NCBI GenBank assembly: GCA_963718695.1
Contig: OY970371.1
Coordinates: forward strand, 2,542,001 to 2,606,000
Origin: Manganitrophus sp963718695
Lineage (GTDB): Bacteria > Nitrospirota > Nitrospiria > SBBL01 > Manganitrophaceae
Length of the DNA: 64,000 nucleotides
Direction: 5' to 3'
A program made the translations under genes and the position numbers. The notes beneath the pieces were generated by a model. It made no database searches. It had not been told where the DNA came from and saw only the letters and a list, made by a program, of their open reading frames with translations. This document shows, in pieces, positions 32,223 through 41,130 of the stretch; position 1 is the stretch's first letter, and each line of letters opens with the position of its first letter.

Positions 32223-33398
32223 TTACGTCTGAGGGGACATGCTTGTGTAAATCGGTGAGACCTGCCGGATTTCTTCGACGCACCTTGGGAAAATAGAGAG
32301 AACGGTCTTGATATCCTCTTCGGTCGTTCCCATCCCCAGGCTGAAGACGATCCCCCCCTGGGCCACGTTCGCCGGGAATCCGGTGGCCGTAAGGACAGGG
32401 GAAATCTTCAATGCCTCGGCGCTGCACGACGAGCCGCTCGCCGCGAGGATCCCCTGCTTTTCCAGCAGGCGAATAAGCGCCTCTCCATCGACGAATTCCA
32501 CCGCAAAGCTCGCGATATGAGGTAGCCGATGGATCCGATCTCCGGTCAGATGAATGAGCGGAACCCGCTCCGTGAGGCCGACGATCAGCCGATCCCGCAG
32601 CGCCGCCAGGCGGGGTGCTTCTGAAGGAAGGCGCTTTCTCGCTTCGAGGGCCGCCGCCCCCATTCCGGCGATCGCCGCGACATTCTCTGTTCCACTCCGC
32701 CGGCCCCCCTCCTGAATGCCCCCTTCGATCAGCGGATGAACGCGCGTTCCCCGACGGACATAGAGAGCACCGGCCCCCTTCGGGCCGTACAACGGCTGGG
32801 CCGAGAAGGAAGCCAAGTCGATCCCGAGCGAATCGACACGAAACGGAATCATCCCGACGGTGGCCACCGCATCGGTGTGAAGGAGAACCCCCGCCGCCTG
32901 TGTGACGGAGGCGATTTCCTGGATCGGCTGCAGCGTCCCGATCTCATTGTTCGCATGCATGATCGACACCAACACCGTCTCGCTCCGAAGGGCGGCCGCC
33001 ACCTGCTCCGGACGCACCCTCCCTTTTCGATCGACCGAAAGCCAGGTGATCTCCACTCCTTCGCGCTCCAGATGCTTGAGCGGATGGGCGATGGAGAAAT
33101 GTTCGATCACCGAAGTGATCATGTGGACCTTTTTCTTTGGGCGCGCCGCCAGAATTCCTTTGATGGCAAGGTTGTTGGCTTCACTCCCCGAGGCGGTAAA
33201 GACGATCTCCCGCGGCTCGGAACCGATCAATTCCGCCACCCGCTTACGCGCCGCTTCGATTCCCTCCCGCGGAATCTCCCCCGCTGCATGCCGGCTCTGC
33301 GGATTGCCGAAGTGCTCCATGAGAAATGGGAGCATCGCCTCGCGCGCCGCCGGCAGGAGAGGTGTGGCTGCAATATGGTCGAGGTAAATTTTTTTCAT
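32223..33398 (-). CDS. Cysteine desulfurase-like protein lacking the PLP lysine
   Basis: 391 residues, class V aminotransferase fold: IYLDHIAATPLLP, TASGSEANNLAIKG, His100 in IEHF, HTDAVATVG with Asp176, and the active cysteine in SGSSCSAEAL. Where IscS reads SAHK before GPKG, this protein reads SAQPLYGPKG: Gln201-Pro202 replace His-Lys, so the Schiff-base lysine is absent. The iscS at 48871-50088 keeps SAHKMYGPKG. An archaeal IscS lacking this lysine has been described (from memory). It may bind PLP non-covalently, take sulfur from elsewhere, or serve as a cysteine scaffold. Paired with tusA. Confidence 0.85.
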   Translation of the reverse strand: MKKIYLDHIAATPLLPAAREAMLPFLMEHFGNPQSRHAAGEIPREGIEAARKRVAELIGSEPREIVFTASGSEANNLAIKGILAARPKKKVHMITSVIEHFSIAHPLKHLEREGVEITWLSVDRKGRVRPEQVAAALRSETVLVSIMHANNEIGTLQPIQEIASVTQAAGVLLHTDAVATVGMIPFRVDSLGIDLASFSAQPLYGPKGAGALYVRRGTRVHPLIEGGIQEGGRRSGTENVAAIAGMGAAALEARKRLPSEAPRLAALRDRLIVGLTERVPLIHLTGDRIHRLPHIASFAVEFVDGEALIRLLEKQGILAASGSSCSAEALKISPVLTATGFPANVAQGGIVFSLGMGTTEEDIKTVLSIFPRCVEEIRQVSPIYTSMSPQT

Positions 33399-33491
33399 AA
33401 CGACGAATAATAAGCGGGATACGAAGAAGTTGTCAAGGGCGGAGGGTAGAGGGCAAGGAAATCGTCAGACCCGGAAAATGCTTCTGTTTAT

Positions 33492-33557
33492 TGTCATTCC
33501 CGCGCAGGCGGGAGCCCAGTTTTTGGAACTTCCTGAATACCCCTTTGCAGGGATGAC
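33492..33557. repeat. Palindromic repeat, family B, copy 2
   Basis: Starts TGTCATTCCCGCGCAGGCGG, has AGCCCAG inside and ends CAGGGATGACG. Same outer arms as copies at 18281 and 39776; the core is shorter. It fills most of the gap between the IscS-like and desaturase genes. Confidence 0.75.
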
Positions 33558-33570
33558 GCGATTCGATCTT

Positions 33571-33611
33571 AAAATTAAAAAGCCGATCCCCCTTGGAAAG
33601 GGAGATCGGCT
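33571..33611 (-). terminator. Rho-independent terminator of the desaturase gene
   Basis: On the minus strand AGCCGATCTCCC, short loop, GGGGGATCGGCT, then TTTTAATTTT. Confidence 0.85.
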
Positions 33612-33626
33612 GGAAGAAAACGAGTG

Positions 33627-34490
33627 TTAATTCGTCTCAGTTCGATAGGAAAGATCTTTTGCCAGACCGACCGTGTAGAGGCTGAAGATCAACCACTTGG
33701 AAGGATCGAAGTTGTACCACTTGGGACCGTTCCGATAATCGCGAGGATACGTGTGGTGGTAGTTGTGATAGCCCTCGCCGAAGGTAATTAAAGAGATCAA
33801 CCAGCTGTCCCGGCTGCTGTTTTGGGTTCCGTTCGGCTGGTCTCCCCACATATGGCAGATCGAATTGATGCAGAAGGTCGAATTCAACACCAGGAAGGTT
33901 CTGAACACACCGGCGAGAAGAAACCCGGAGAGCGCCCCGATCCAGCCGCGATGAAGAAAACCGATCACCGTCGGAATGACAAAACCGGAAAGAAGGACGA
34001 GGAGATAATTACGGTGCTGCCACATGATCAGCTTATCTTTTTTAAAGATGGCCGTATATTTATCATCCATCGTAAAGGGGGTTTTGATGAAGATCCAGAG
34101 AAGATGACTGTGCCAGAATCCTCGCTTCGCGTTGTAGGGGTCCGCATCGGTATCGACATTGGCATGGTGACGGACGTGGTCGGAGCACCACTTCAGAGCG
34201 GAATTCTCCAGCGCCCAGCCCCCCGCAATGAGGAAAGCCACCTTCACCGCGTCGGGAGCGTTAAAACTTCGATGAGAGATGAATCGGTGGTAGCCAACGG
34301 TGATCCCCATTCCGGACATCACATAGAATAAACCGAACATCGTCCAGTCCAACCAGGAATAATCGAAAAAATATCCGAACAAGGGAACACCGACGAACAT
34401 CACAATCGAAAGCACTGAAAAAACGACAATCGCTTTATAATCTACTATCCGTCTGCTGCCCGCCACTTCGGCGGTCATCGTCTGAGCCAT
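33627..34490 (-). CDS. Membrane acyl-CoA/acyl-lipid desaturase (delta-9 type)
   Basis: 287 residues. The three histidine boxes of the integral-membrane di-iron desaturases are present: HRFISH near 68, HVRHH near 105 and HNYHH near 243. At least four hydrophobic segments surround them (VFSVLSIVMFVGVPLFGYFF, WTMFGLFYVMSGMGITVGYH and others). The enzyme puts a double bond in saturated fatty acyl chains using O2, so the host uses oxygen at least at times. GAGGATTGGAG precedes the ATG. Single-gene unit with its own terminator. Confidence 0.93.
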   Translation of the reverse strand: MAQTMTAEVAGSRRIVDYKAIVVFSVLSIVMFVGVPLFGYFFDYSWLDWTMFGLFYVMSGMGITVGYHRFISHRSFNAPDAVKVAFLIAGGWALENSALKWCSDHVRHHANVDTDADPYNAKRGFWHSHLLWIFIKTPFTMDDKYTAIFKKDKLIMWQHRNYLLVLLSGFVIPTVIGFLHRGWIGALSGFLLAGVFRTFLVLNSTFCINSICHMWGDQPNGTQNSSRDSWLISLITFGEGYHNYHHTYPRDYRNGPKWYNFDPSKWLIFSLYTVGLAKDLSYRTETN

Positions 34491-34642
34491 TCTCCAATCC
34501 TCATTATTCTGTTAGAAGTGATCGTTTTAAGTATAGCCGAAAAAGGGGCGAAACAAGTCTGGCATTATACAGGAATGTCTATTTGTAAGCAAGTGCCTTA
34601 TCACATTAAGCAGAACCCGGAGCAATCGACGACCGGGCTATT

Positions 34643-36679
34643 CTACGTAGGGATCGAATAAATCAATTCACTCGGTAGCTGCCCCGGAAGAAAGATCGTG
34701 AAGGTGGTCCCGCGGCCCAGGATGCTGGAAACCTCGACTTTTCCGCCGAGCGCCGCCGTCATTTTTTTTACGATCGCCAGCCCCAACCCTGTCCCATCGA
34801 CATATTTCCCCTTCACCTCTCGTACGACCACTCTTTGCTCATACTCCTCGAAAATCTTCTCCAGGTGCGCCGGTTCAATTCCCACCCCGGTGTCTGAAAC
34901 CTCCAACAACACTTCTTGCCGCTCCACCTGCCAACCCAAACGAAGCCGAACTTCTCCCCGCTCGGTAAATTTCACCGCGTTGGAGAGGAGGTTCGTCAGA
35001 ATGCTCCTTACCTGCATCGGGTCGGTCAGAAAATGCTCCGGAAAACCGGAGTCGAGCTCTCTGCGCAGCTGAAGCCCCTTCTCCTGAAGCATCGGCTCGA
35101 AGCTGATGAGGACCTTCTCGGCCAGCTCTCTGAGATTCACTTCCATCACCTGCAGCCGCTTTTTCCCCGACTCCAGCTTGGCTAAATCCAGAATGTTGTT
35201 GATCAGGTGGATCAGCTCTCCGGCATTGGTGTGGACGCGGCTAATCGCTCCCGCCTGCTTGGAGGTAAGCGGGCCATAGGCGCCGTTTCGAAGCAAATGG
35301 GTGAAACCGACGATGCTGTTGACGGGGCTCTTCAGCTCATGCGACATATACGAGAAGAAGAGATTTCGCGCACGGCTGGCCTCCTCGATCCGCAGATTCT
35401 TTTCCTGGAGGATCAGATTCATCTCCTGATTGGCTGCTTCCGCCTGCTTCCGCTCGGCAAGCTCCTTCTGCGCCACCCGATAGAGATTCGCGTTGTCGAC
35501 GGCGGAGGCGATGCGGCGGGCGAGGTCTTCGGCCAAAGCGAGGTCTTCTTCCCGATACCGCCGCTCACTCTCCGCGGTCAGAAGTGAAAGAACGCCGAGC
35601 GCGCGGCCGCGCGCCGAAAGCGGCGCCAGGATGGCCGACTTCAATCCCAGGGAGCGGGCCATCCGGAGGTGCTCGGGCGTCTGCGCGATCGTTTCGACAA
35701 GGTGATCGGAAATCTCGGGTAAAATAATCGATTTACCGGTCTGCAGGACATGCAGAATCGGATGGAGGCTTCTCGGACGGGGGGGATAACGGAGCATCAA
35801 TTCCCAACCGAGCGCCTCTTTGGAGCGATCGGCCGCCGCCACCGCGACCCGCCGGATCGTCTGATCCTCCTCCATGATATCGATGATATCGATCACACAG
35901 CCGTCGGCCAGATAGGGAACGGTCAGGCGGGCCACGCGGGGCACGGTCATCTCGTAATCGAGGGAGCCGGCGAGGGTTTCGCTCGCCTCCGCCAGGAAGG
36001 TAAACCGCCATGCCATCCGTTCGGCCTCCGCACGGGCCATCTGCTCTCGGACAAAGAGCTGCTCGCGCTCTTCTTCCACCTGCTTCCGAAGCGTAATATC
36101 ACTGATGATCGTCCGGCAAACAGGCCCCATCCAGGGGTCTTCGATGAGAATGCTCTCCATTTGCGCCTGGAAAGGAATACCGGCGTCGGTCTGCAGGCGA
36201 ATCTCGCAGACCGACCGATTCCCCCCTCGGAAGAGGCTTCTCCGGTGGGCATGGAAAAGCGGCCGGTCTCTTTTGAAGACATAGCAATAAAAGGGCTTCT
36301 TCAGCAGAAATTCGCGATCGACCCCCAACAGATCCGCTCCCTTGAGGTTCGCTTCCGTAATCAATCCGCTTCGGCTGAGGGTGAAGTAGCCGACCGGCGC
36401 GAAATCATAAAGGTCGGAATAGCGATTCCGGGAGGCCTCCAGCTCCGACTGGGCGCGCCGAAGTTCCTCGTTCTGGCTCTCGAGTTCATGTTGGTGGAGC
36501 CGGAGTTCGTCGATGACGCGTTGAACTTCCCCTGGAGAGAGGACCGCCCCCTCCCCGTTATGGGAGATTTTTCTATGGCTGACGCCCGACGGGGTCACGC
36601 TCCTTTTTACTTTCCGCCTCGGCTGGACCTTGGAAGGGATTTCCATACTGCCCCCCCCTGGCGTGGGCTGTTCACTCAT
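34643..36679 (-). CDS. Soluble hybrid-input sensor histidine kinase (PAS-GAF-HisKA-HATPase)
   Basis: 678 residues. A coiled-coil start (about 55-85), a PAS domain with YDFAPVGYFTLSRSGLI (about 90-200), a GAF domain (about 225-395), a HisKA with FFSYMSHELKSPVNSIVGF (His near 444) and an HATPase with N, G1 (DTGVGIEP) and G2 (GTGLGLAIVKKM) boxes. No membrane helix, so it senses a cytoplasmic signal. No response regulator is adjacent. Its ATG overlaps the last gene fragment of the broken cheB-cheR gene by 4 nt. The same N-terminal PAS type is found in the kinase at 41131-43560. Confidence 0.92.
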   Translation of the reverse strand: MSEQPTPGGGSMEIPSKVQPRRKVKRSVTPSGVSHRKISHNGEGAVLSPGEVQRVIDELRLHQHELESQNEELRRAQSELEASRNRYSDLYDFAPVGYFTLSRSGLITEANLKGADLLGVDREFLLKKPFYCYVFKRDRPLFHAHRRSLFRGGNRSVCEIRLQTDAGIPFQAQMESILIEDPWMGPVCRTIISDITLRKQVEEEREQLFVREQMARAEAERMAWRFTFLAEASETLAGSLDYEMTVPRVARLTVPYLADGCVIDIIDIMEEDQTIRRVAVAAADRSKEALGWELMLRYPPRPRSLHPILHVLQTGKSIILPEISDHLVETIAQTPEHLRMARSLGLKSAILAPLSARGRALGVLSLLTAESERRYREEDLALAEDLARRIASAVDNANLYRVAQKELAERKQAEAANQEMNLILQEKNLRIEEASRARNLFFSYMSHELKSPVNSIVGFTHLLRNGAYGPLTSKQAGAISRVHTNAGELIHLINNILDLAKLESGKKRLQVMEVNLRELAEKVLISFEPMLQEKGLQLRRELDSGFPEHFLTDPMQVRSILTNLLSNAVKFTERGEVRLRLGWQVERQEVLLEVSDTGVGIEPAHLEKIFEEYEQRVVVREVKGKYVDGTGLGLAIVKKMTAALGGKVEVSSILGRGTTFTIFLPGQLPSELIYSIPT

Positions 36680-37152
36680 GAGAGGGACCGCTCCTCGAAG
36701 AGCAAGAGAACCAACTCTTCTTCCTGCATAACCGCTTTCTCTTTCAGTTTTATTTTGTGAAGGCTGATTTTCAGCCGCTTCCTCCCAAGCTGCGCAAAGA
36801 GATGTTCGGTCTCAATGGATTGATCCGGCGGGTCGTTCTCGATCATCCGCTCCAGCGCATTCTTCAACGCCGGGATGTTCATTCGCCCTCCCGCCAAGTT
36901 CAAAAAAACCTGACCGTCGCTCTCCTCTCTCTGAATCTGGAACACCCGATGGAACGCCTCGTTCGCCGATAAGACGCGCAGCCGTTTGTTGAGCACCACC
37001 AAGGGCTGCTCCATCGCCTCGATCAGGCGGTTCGTGTAATCGAGGAGCGCCTCTTGGGCCACGCGCGATTTTTTAAGATCGTTGATGTTTATGAAAGTGA
37101 TGATGACCCCGTCGATTCGGTTCTCCATCGTCCGGTAAGGGAAGACCTTCAT
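36676..37152 (-). CDS. Fragment 3 of the cheB-cheR-PAS gene: PAS domain
   Basis: 158 codons from an internal ATG, beginning MKVFPYRTMENRIDGVI in the middle of a PAS domain and ending in an acidic EELVLLLFEERSL. It is the C-terminal part of the broken fusion, not an independent gene. The upstream PAS part (HITGNLVYENLV) lies in the same frame but before this ATG. It overlaps the kinase start by 4 nt. Confidence 0.6.
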   Translation of the reverse strand: MKVFPYRTMENRIDGVIITFININDLKKSRVAQEALLDYTNRLIEAMEQPLVVLNKRLRVLSANEAFHRVFQIQREESDGQVFLNLAGGRMNIPALKNALERMIENDPPDQSIETEHLFAQLGRKRLKISLHKIKLKEKAVMQEEELVLLLFEERSLS

Positions 37153-37240
37153 CAGATACCAATCCCCCTCCCGGGTTTGAAGCTCCCTCTGTTTGAAAAT
37201 CAGCGTCCGTATGACCTCCTCGATATCCCGGACGAGATTC

Positions 37241-39115
37241 TCATAGACGAGGTTTCCGGTGATATGGCTGATCGGCCGGCCGAACGTCGGTCGGAATCAG
37301 ATGTATGATTTTCGCGACGGCCGGCGTAAAACGCTTGATCCGAAGGGAGCTGTCGAGGAAAATCGTCCCGACTTCAGTGCTGCTCAGCAGGTTCATCATG
37401 TCGTTGTTCGCCTGGGAGAGCTCATCGAGCTTGTTCTGCAGCTCGGAATTCACCGTCACCAACTCCTCATTGATCGACTGCAGCTCCTCCTTGGAGGTTT
37501 CCATCTCCTCGTTGGCGCTTTGCAGCTCTTCGTTCGTCGACTGCAGCTCTTCGTTCGTTGATTTCAGCTCCTCGTTCGATGTCTCCAGCTCTTCGATCGT
37601 CGTTTGCAGCGACTCCTTGGTCGTATTTAATTCATGCTCCAGGTCCAGAAGGCGTTGATCGATCCGCGGCATTCCCTTCCCCTTTTTTTGTCCGGAATCG
37701 GCCGGCGCGTGCGGCGTCACCTCCTGAAAGATCACCATCGCAAGACCATCCATCCCTTTCTGCTGGAATGGTTGAACCGTGAGACGAATGGTGCGGGCCT
37801 TTCCATTCCCTTCGAGACGGATCTCGGGACGGACGACCCGCTCCTGTCTCGTAAACGCCTTGTGAATAGCCCCCCGCAATTCGAGCCGGAGCCCTTCGCG
37901 CACCATCTTCAAGATATTGAAGGTCGCCTCTCCCGTCGTGTGCTCCAGATAGGGCCCGGTCCGCCCCCGGAAGTGTACGATCTCAAACCGCTCATTGACG
38001 ATGACGGAAGGAGGGGCATAGTCGTCCAGCAATATCTTCTCGGCAATATTAACGACGCCGGATTCGGAGTGAAGCTTCAACTCTATTTTCTGAATCCCCT
38101 CCGGCGCTTTGACCACGGGGGCCGTCGGAAACTCCACGGGGACCCGCGCAGAGCTCTTCCGGTGAAAGATCTTCCACCTTTTATCGACCAGGGAAAAGAG
38201 GTTCGCGAACTCTCCGATCGTCTCCGAAGGCCCGAGCATCAGATAACCGTCCGGATTCAACGTGTAGTGGAAGAGGGGAAGAATCTTCTTCTGCAACAGC
38301 CCGCTGAGATAGATCAGGAGGTTCCTGCAGACGACCATGTCCAATTTGGAAAAGGGGGGATCTTTGATCAGATCTTGTTTGGCAAAAATAATCATTTCCC
38401 GGATCTGTTTCTTGATCCGATAGCTGTTCCCCTCTTTTTCGAAGAAGCGGCGCAGCCGCTGCGGAGAAACATCGGCCGCGATCGCCTCCGGATAAAGACC
38501 CGTCCTCGCGAATTCGAGCGCCCTTTCGTCGATGTCGGTCGCGAAGATCTGAACCTTGTAATAATGGCCGAGACGCTCCATCTCTTCCAGCAGCAGGATC
38601 GCGATCGAATAGGCCTCCTCCCCGGTCGAGCAGCCGGCGTCCCAGATCCGGAGCGGGGCTTCCCTTTGTTCGAAAAGATGCGGGACGACTTTTTTCCGAA
38701 GCGCTTCGAACGCCTCCGGATCTCTGAAAAAATTGGTCACCCCGATCAGCAGCTCCTGGAAAAGCGCTTCCACCTCCGGCTTGGTTTGTTGCAGATATTT
38801 GAGATAGTCGCCGATCTTTTTAAATTGGTGAACCGCCATCCGCCGCTCGATCCGACGGCAGATCGTGTTTCTTTTATAGAGGGAAAAATCGTGGCCGGTC
38901 TGGGAGCGAAGGATCATGAAGACCTTGTCCAATCGATCGGCAAAGGTCGGCTCGGCCGTCTGAGGCGGAGGGGCCGCGGAGATATACGGATGACGAACGT
39001 ACCGGAGCAGCTCCTGCGGCATCTCTTCGACCGGCAAGACACGGTCGACGCTTCCGGTCGCGACGGCGCTCCGGAGCATGCCGCCGTACTTCGCCGACGC
39101 TTCCTCCTGAACCAT
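37241..39115 (-). CDS. Fragment 2 of the cheB-cheR-PAS gene: CheB end, CheR, coiled coil, PAS start
   Basis: 624 codons. It starts inside CheB (MVQEEASAKYGGMLRSAVATG), then has the CheR SAM-binding site (RIWDAGCSTGEEAYSIAILL) and MVVCRNLLIYL, and a striking coiled coil of repeated TNEELQSTNEELQSANEEME units (about 495-560), then a PAS start. CheR methylates chemoreceptor glutamates; in such fusions the module is thought to work in non-flagellar signalling. Confidence 0.65.
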   Translation of the reverse strand: MVQEEASAKYGGMLRSAVATGSVDRVLPVEEMPQELLRYVRHPYISAAPPPQTAEPTFADRLDKVFMILRSQTGHDFSLYKRNTICRRIERRMAVHQFKKIGDYLKYLQQTKPEVEALFQELLIGVTNFFRDPEAFEALRKKVVPHLFEQREAPLRIWDAGCSTGEEAYSIAILLLEEMERLGHYYKVQIFATDIDERALEFARTGLYPEAIAADVSPQRLRRFFEKEGNSYRIKKQIREMIIFAKQDLIKDPPFSKLDMVVCRNLLIYLSGLLQKKILPLFHYTLNPDGYLMLGPSETIGEFANLFSLVDKRWKIFHRKSSARVPVEFPTAPVVKAPEGIQKIELKLHSESGVVNIAEKILLDDYAPPSVIVNERFEIVHFRGRTGPYLEHTTGEATFNILKMVREGLRLELRGAIHKAFTRQERVVRPEIRLEGNGKARTIRLTVQPFQQKGMDGLAMVIFQEVTPHAPADSGQKKGKGMPRIDQRLLDLEHELNTTKESLQTTIEELETSNEELKSTNEELQSTNEELQSANEEMETSKEELQSINEELVTVNSELQNKLDELSQANNDMMNLLSSTEVGTIFLDSSLRIKRFTPAVAKIIHLIPTDVRPADQPYHRKPRL

Positions 39116-39236
39116 GGTCAGTCCGCCGGCCTCTTTGATCGCCTTGAGACCGAGCGTTCCGTCGGTCCCGCCGCCGGAGAGGATGATACAGACCGATCGG
39201 TGTCCTTTGTCCTCCGCGAGAGAGCGCAGAAAGAAA

Positions 39237-39650
39237 TCAATCGGAAAGCGGACGTTCGTGGTCTTTCTCGGGGTCGCTCAGGTAAAGCGCGCCATGAGAA
39301 ATCGTGAGGTATTGGGCGGGTGGAATTACATAAATGGTATTCGGCCTGATTTGCGCCCGATTCTCCGCCAGATGAACCTCCATACCGGTATGGCGGCTTA
39401 ATAATTCGGGCATGGCGGTCTTGTAGTGAGGATCCATATGCTGAACCACTACAAAGGCCATACCGTTATCGGGCGGAATATGACCGAAGAACTTCTCAAG
39501 CGCTTCCAGCCCCCCGGCCGACGCGCCGATCCCGACCACGCACAACGGTTCAAGGGAGAGGGGCTGTTCGGACGGCGTTTTCCTCTTGAGCGCGCGCGCG
39601 GGCCGTTTTTTTTGGGGGGCCGCTTTCTTTCCTTTTTTCTCTTTTTTCAT
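39237..39650 (-). CDS. Fragment 1 of the cheB-cheR-PAS gene: CheB N-terminal part
   Basis: 137 codons. A Lys-rich start (KKEKKGKKAAPQKKRPARA), then CheB with the nucleophile in GIGASAGGLEALEKFF and the histidine in VVQHMDPHYKTAMPELL. The catalytic aspartate lies beyond the frame disruption, so the fragment alone cannot be active. Confidence 0.65.
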   Translation of the reverse strand: MKKEKKGKKAAPQKKRPARALKRKTPSEQPLSLEPLCVVGIGASAGGLEALEKFFGHIPPDNGMAFVVVQHMDPHYKTAMPELLSRHTGMEVHLAENRAQIRPNTIYVIPPAQYLTISHGALYLSDPEKDHERPLSD

Positions 39651-39775
39651 TCCTTTTGGAAAAGTGAATGCCGCTCGTCGATAAAAGAGCCGTCGCGAAA
39701 AGAGCCATCCCGCCGATTGCGCCTGACGCAGATTAGCATAAAACCGTCGAACATTCTACAAGGAACCGAAGATGG

Positions 39776-39956
39776 TAGTGGGTCAATTTGGGTTGAGCGG
39801 TTCCCTTTTGGTCGTCATTCCCGCGAAAGCGGGAAAGCGCCTGGAACCGACTTGATGCGCGTAGCGCCTCCGATCGCTTCGCGGAACGCAATCCAGTGCG
39901 CTTAAACCTCTGGATGCCCGCTTCCGCGAGCATGACAAAATTTAAACTGGCCCACT
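39776..39956. repeat. Composite palindromic MITE-like element, family B, copy 3
   Basis: 181 bp. The outer arms are TAGTGGGTCAATTT and AAACTGGCCCACTA; the inner arms are GTCATTCCCGCGAAAGCGGG and CCCGCTTCCGCGAGCATGAC; the core contains CTGGAACC and TCTGGAT. It fills the 346-bp gap 39651-39996, where I see no gene. No transposase is encoded, so it would need one in trans. Confidence 0.8.
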
Positions 39957-39996
39957 ACCCCGAAGATAAGCGGCGTGAGGAAAATGGAAGATCCTT

Positions 39997-41019
39997 TTAC
40001 TTCCTTTTTTTTCTCACCAAGCGGTTCTCTTTGACGGTCTCCGCAGACGAAAGCATCCAATCCCCCCCGAGAAGCATTTTTTGGAGCAGTTGCGCATGCG
40101 TCTTCATCCCCTCGGCCTTTTCCACAAGACGGACTGCAAGCTTTCGGTCGGATCGTGAGGCCATCCGGCGCGCCAACGCCTCGCTCTCTTCGAGGGCGCG
40201 CACCCCGGCCCATAGCGCCGCTTCCAGCTCTTCGGCCTGGGCCGTCGCCATTCCATCCATTGAAAAGACATGTCCGACGTGGCATTCGAATTGAATCAAG
40301 CCCCCTCTTTCAGACTCCACCATGGAACCGTTGCACTCCGGGCAGGTAAACACCGATCTTTTTATCGGTTTGGTTTCCATCGCCACTACCTCCTTTACAA
40401 CCGGCTCCCGCGCCAATTTGGCGATAAGGGACGAAATCTTCGCGAGGGGAAGAATATGATCGACCTTGACGTACTTGATCGCATTTCGAGGCATTTCGGG
40501 ACTGAGGGCATCATTCGGATCTTGAACGATCGCCACGCCGCCGCGGGACTTGATCGACATCAAGCCGGCCGTTCCGCAGTCGAGCGCCCCCGTTAGAACA
40601 ACGCCGACCGCCCGAGGGCCGTAAGCGCGCGCCGCGGTGCGAAAGAGGGGATCGACCGCCGGCCGATGCCCGTTCTCGCGCGGTCCCCGCACGGTCCGGA
40701 TAAACCCCGGCTCCAGCGTAAGATGGTGATCTGGCGGCGCCACGTAGATTCGGCCGGGGAGAATGGCGTCGCCGTTTCGGGCATGAACGGCGGGAAGAGG
40801 CCCGAATCGCGTCAAGATATCGGGCAATATGCTGGGGTAAAAAGGAGACACGTGGAGGACGACGAAAATGGAGGCGGCCAAATCGGGAGGAAAACCGCTC
40901 ACCAAGATCTTCAACGCCTCCACGCCCCCCGCGGACGCGCCGATGGCAATGATATCGTGCGTTTGTTGCTTTCCAGAAACCTTCCCGTTACCCCGATTCG
41001 GGCCTTTTTTCTTAATCAT
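39997..41019 (-). CDS. Stand-alone CheB-type methylesterase with zinc-ribbon-like tail
   Basis: 340 residues from ATG 41019 (AAGGAG upstream; the frame runs to 41064). Serine in AIGASAGGVEAL, histidine in LHVSPFYPSILPD, aspartate in LDCGTAGLMSIK: catalytic triad complete. No response-regulator receiver domain. The C-terminus has CPECNGSM ... FECHVGHVFS, a probable metal site, and a helical end. The family deamidates or demethylates chemoreceptor-like proteins; stand-alone versions next to PAS kinases suggest another signalling role. Confidence 0.87.
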   Translation of the reverse strand: MIKKKGPNRGNGKVSGKQQTHDIIAIGASAGGVEALKILVSGFPPDLAASIFVVLHVSPFYPSILPDILTRFGPLPAVHARNGDAILPGRIYVAPPDHHLTLEPGFIRTVRGPRENGHRPAVDPLFRTAARAYGPRAVGVVLTGALDCGTAGLMSIKSRGGVAIVQDPNDALSPEMPRNAIKYVKVDHILPLAKISSLIAKLAREPVVKEVVAMETKPIKRSVFTCPECNGSMVESERGGLIQFECHVGHVFSMDGMATAQAEELEAALWAGVRALEESEALARRMASRSDRKLAVRLVEKAEGMKTHAQLLQKMLLGGDWMLSSAETVKENRLVRKKRK

Positions 41020-41130
41020 GGCACTTTTCTCCTTTCGCACCTCGTTACACTTATCGTGGCACAAAAGAACAGTCTAATACAACAGAAGCTTCGCACCGAT
41101 CCATCGAATTCATCAGAGGGCGAGGAAATC

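Larger units (their letters stand above)
36676..39650 (-). pseudogene. cheB-cheR-PAS fusion gene broken by two single-base frame disruptions
   Basis: Read continuously with two corrections this is one ~990-residue protein: CheB methylesterase, CheR methyltransferase, a long coiled coil, and PAS domains. Disruption 1 is near 39255-39266: the first frame ends HERPLSD, but a one-base shift continues VRFPIDFFLRSLAEDKG into SGGGTDGTLGLKAI. Disruption 2 is near 37277-37288: the frame ends YHRKPRL, while the shifted frame reads RPISHITGNLVYENLV into the PAS part. Each looks like one extra base. Either a decayed gene or sequencing errors; both corrections restore well-conserved family sequence. Confidence 0.82.

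Noticed and set aside
37634..39307. Long plus-strand open frame opposite the CheR gene
   Set aside because: Shadow of the CheR region; it also runs across the frame disruption, as expected from antisense of high-GC coding DNA.
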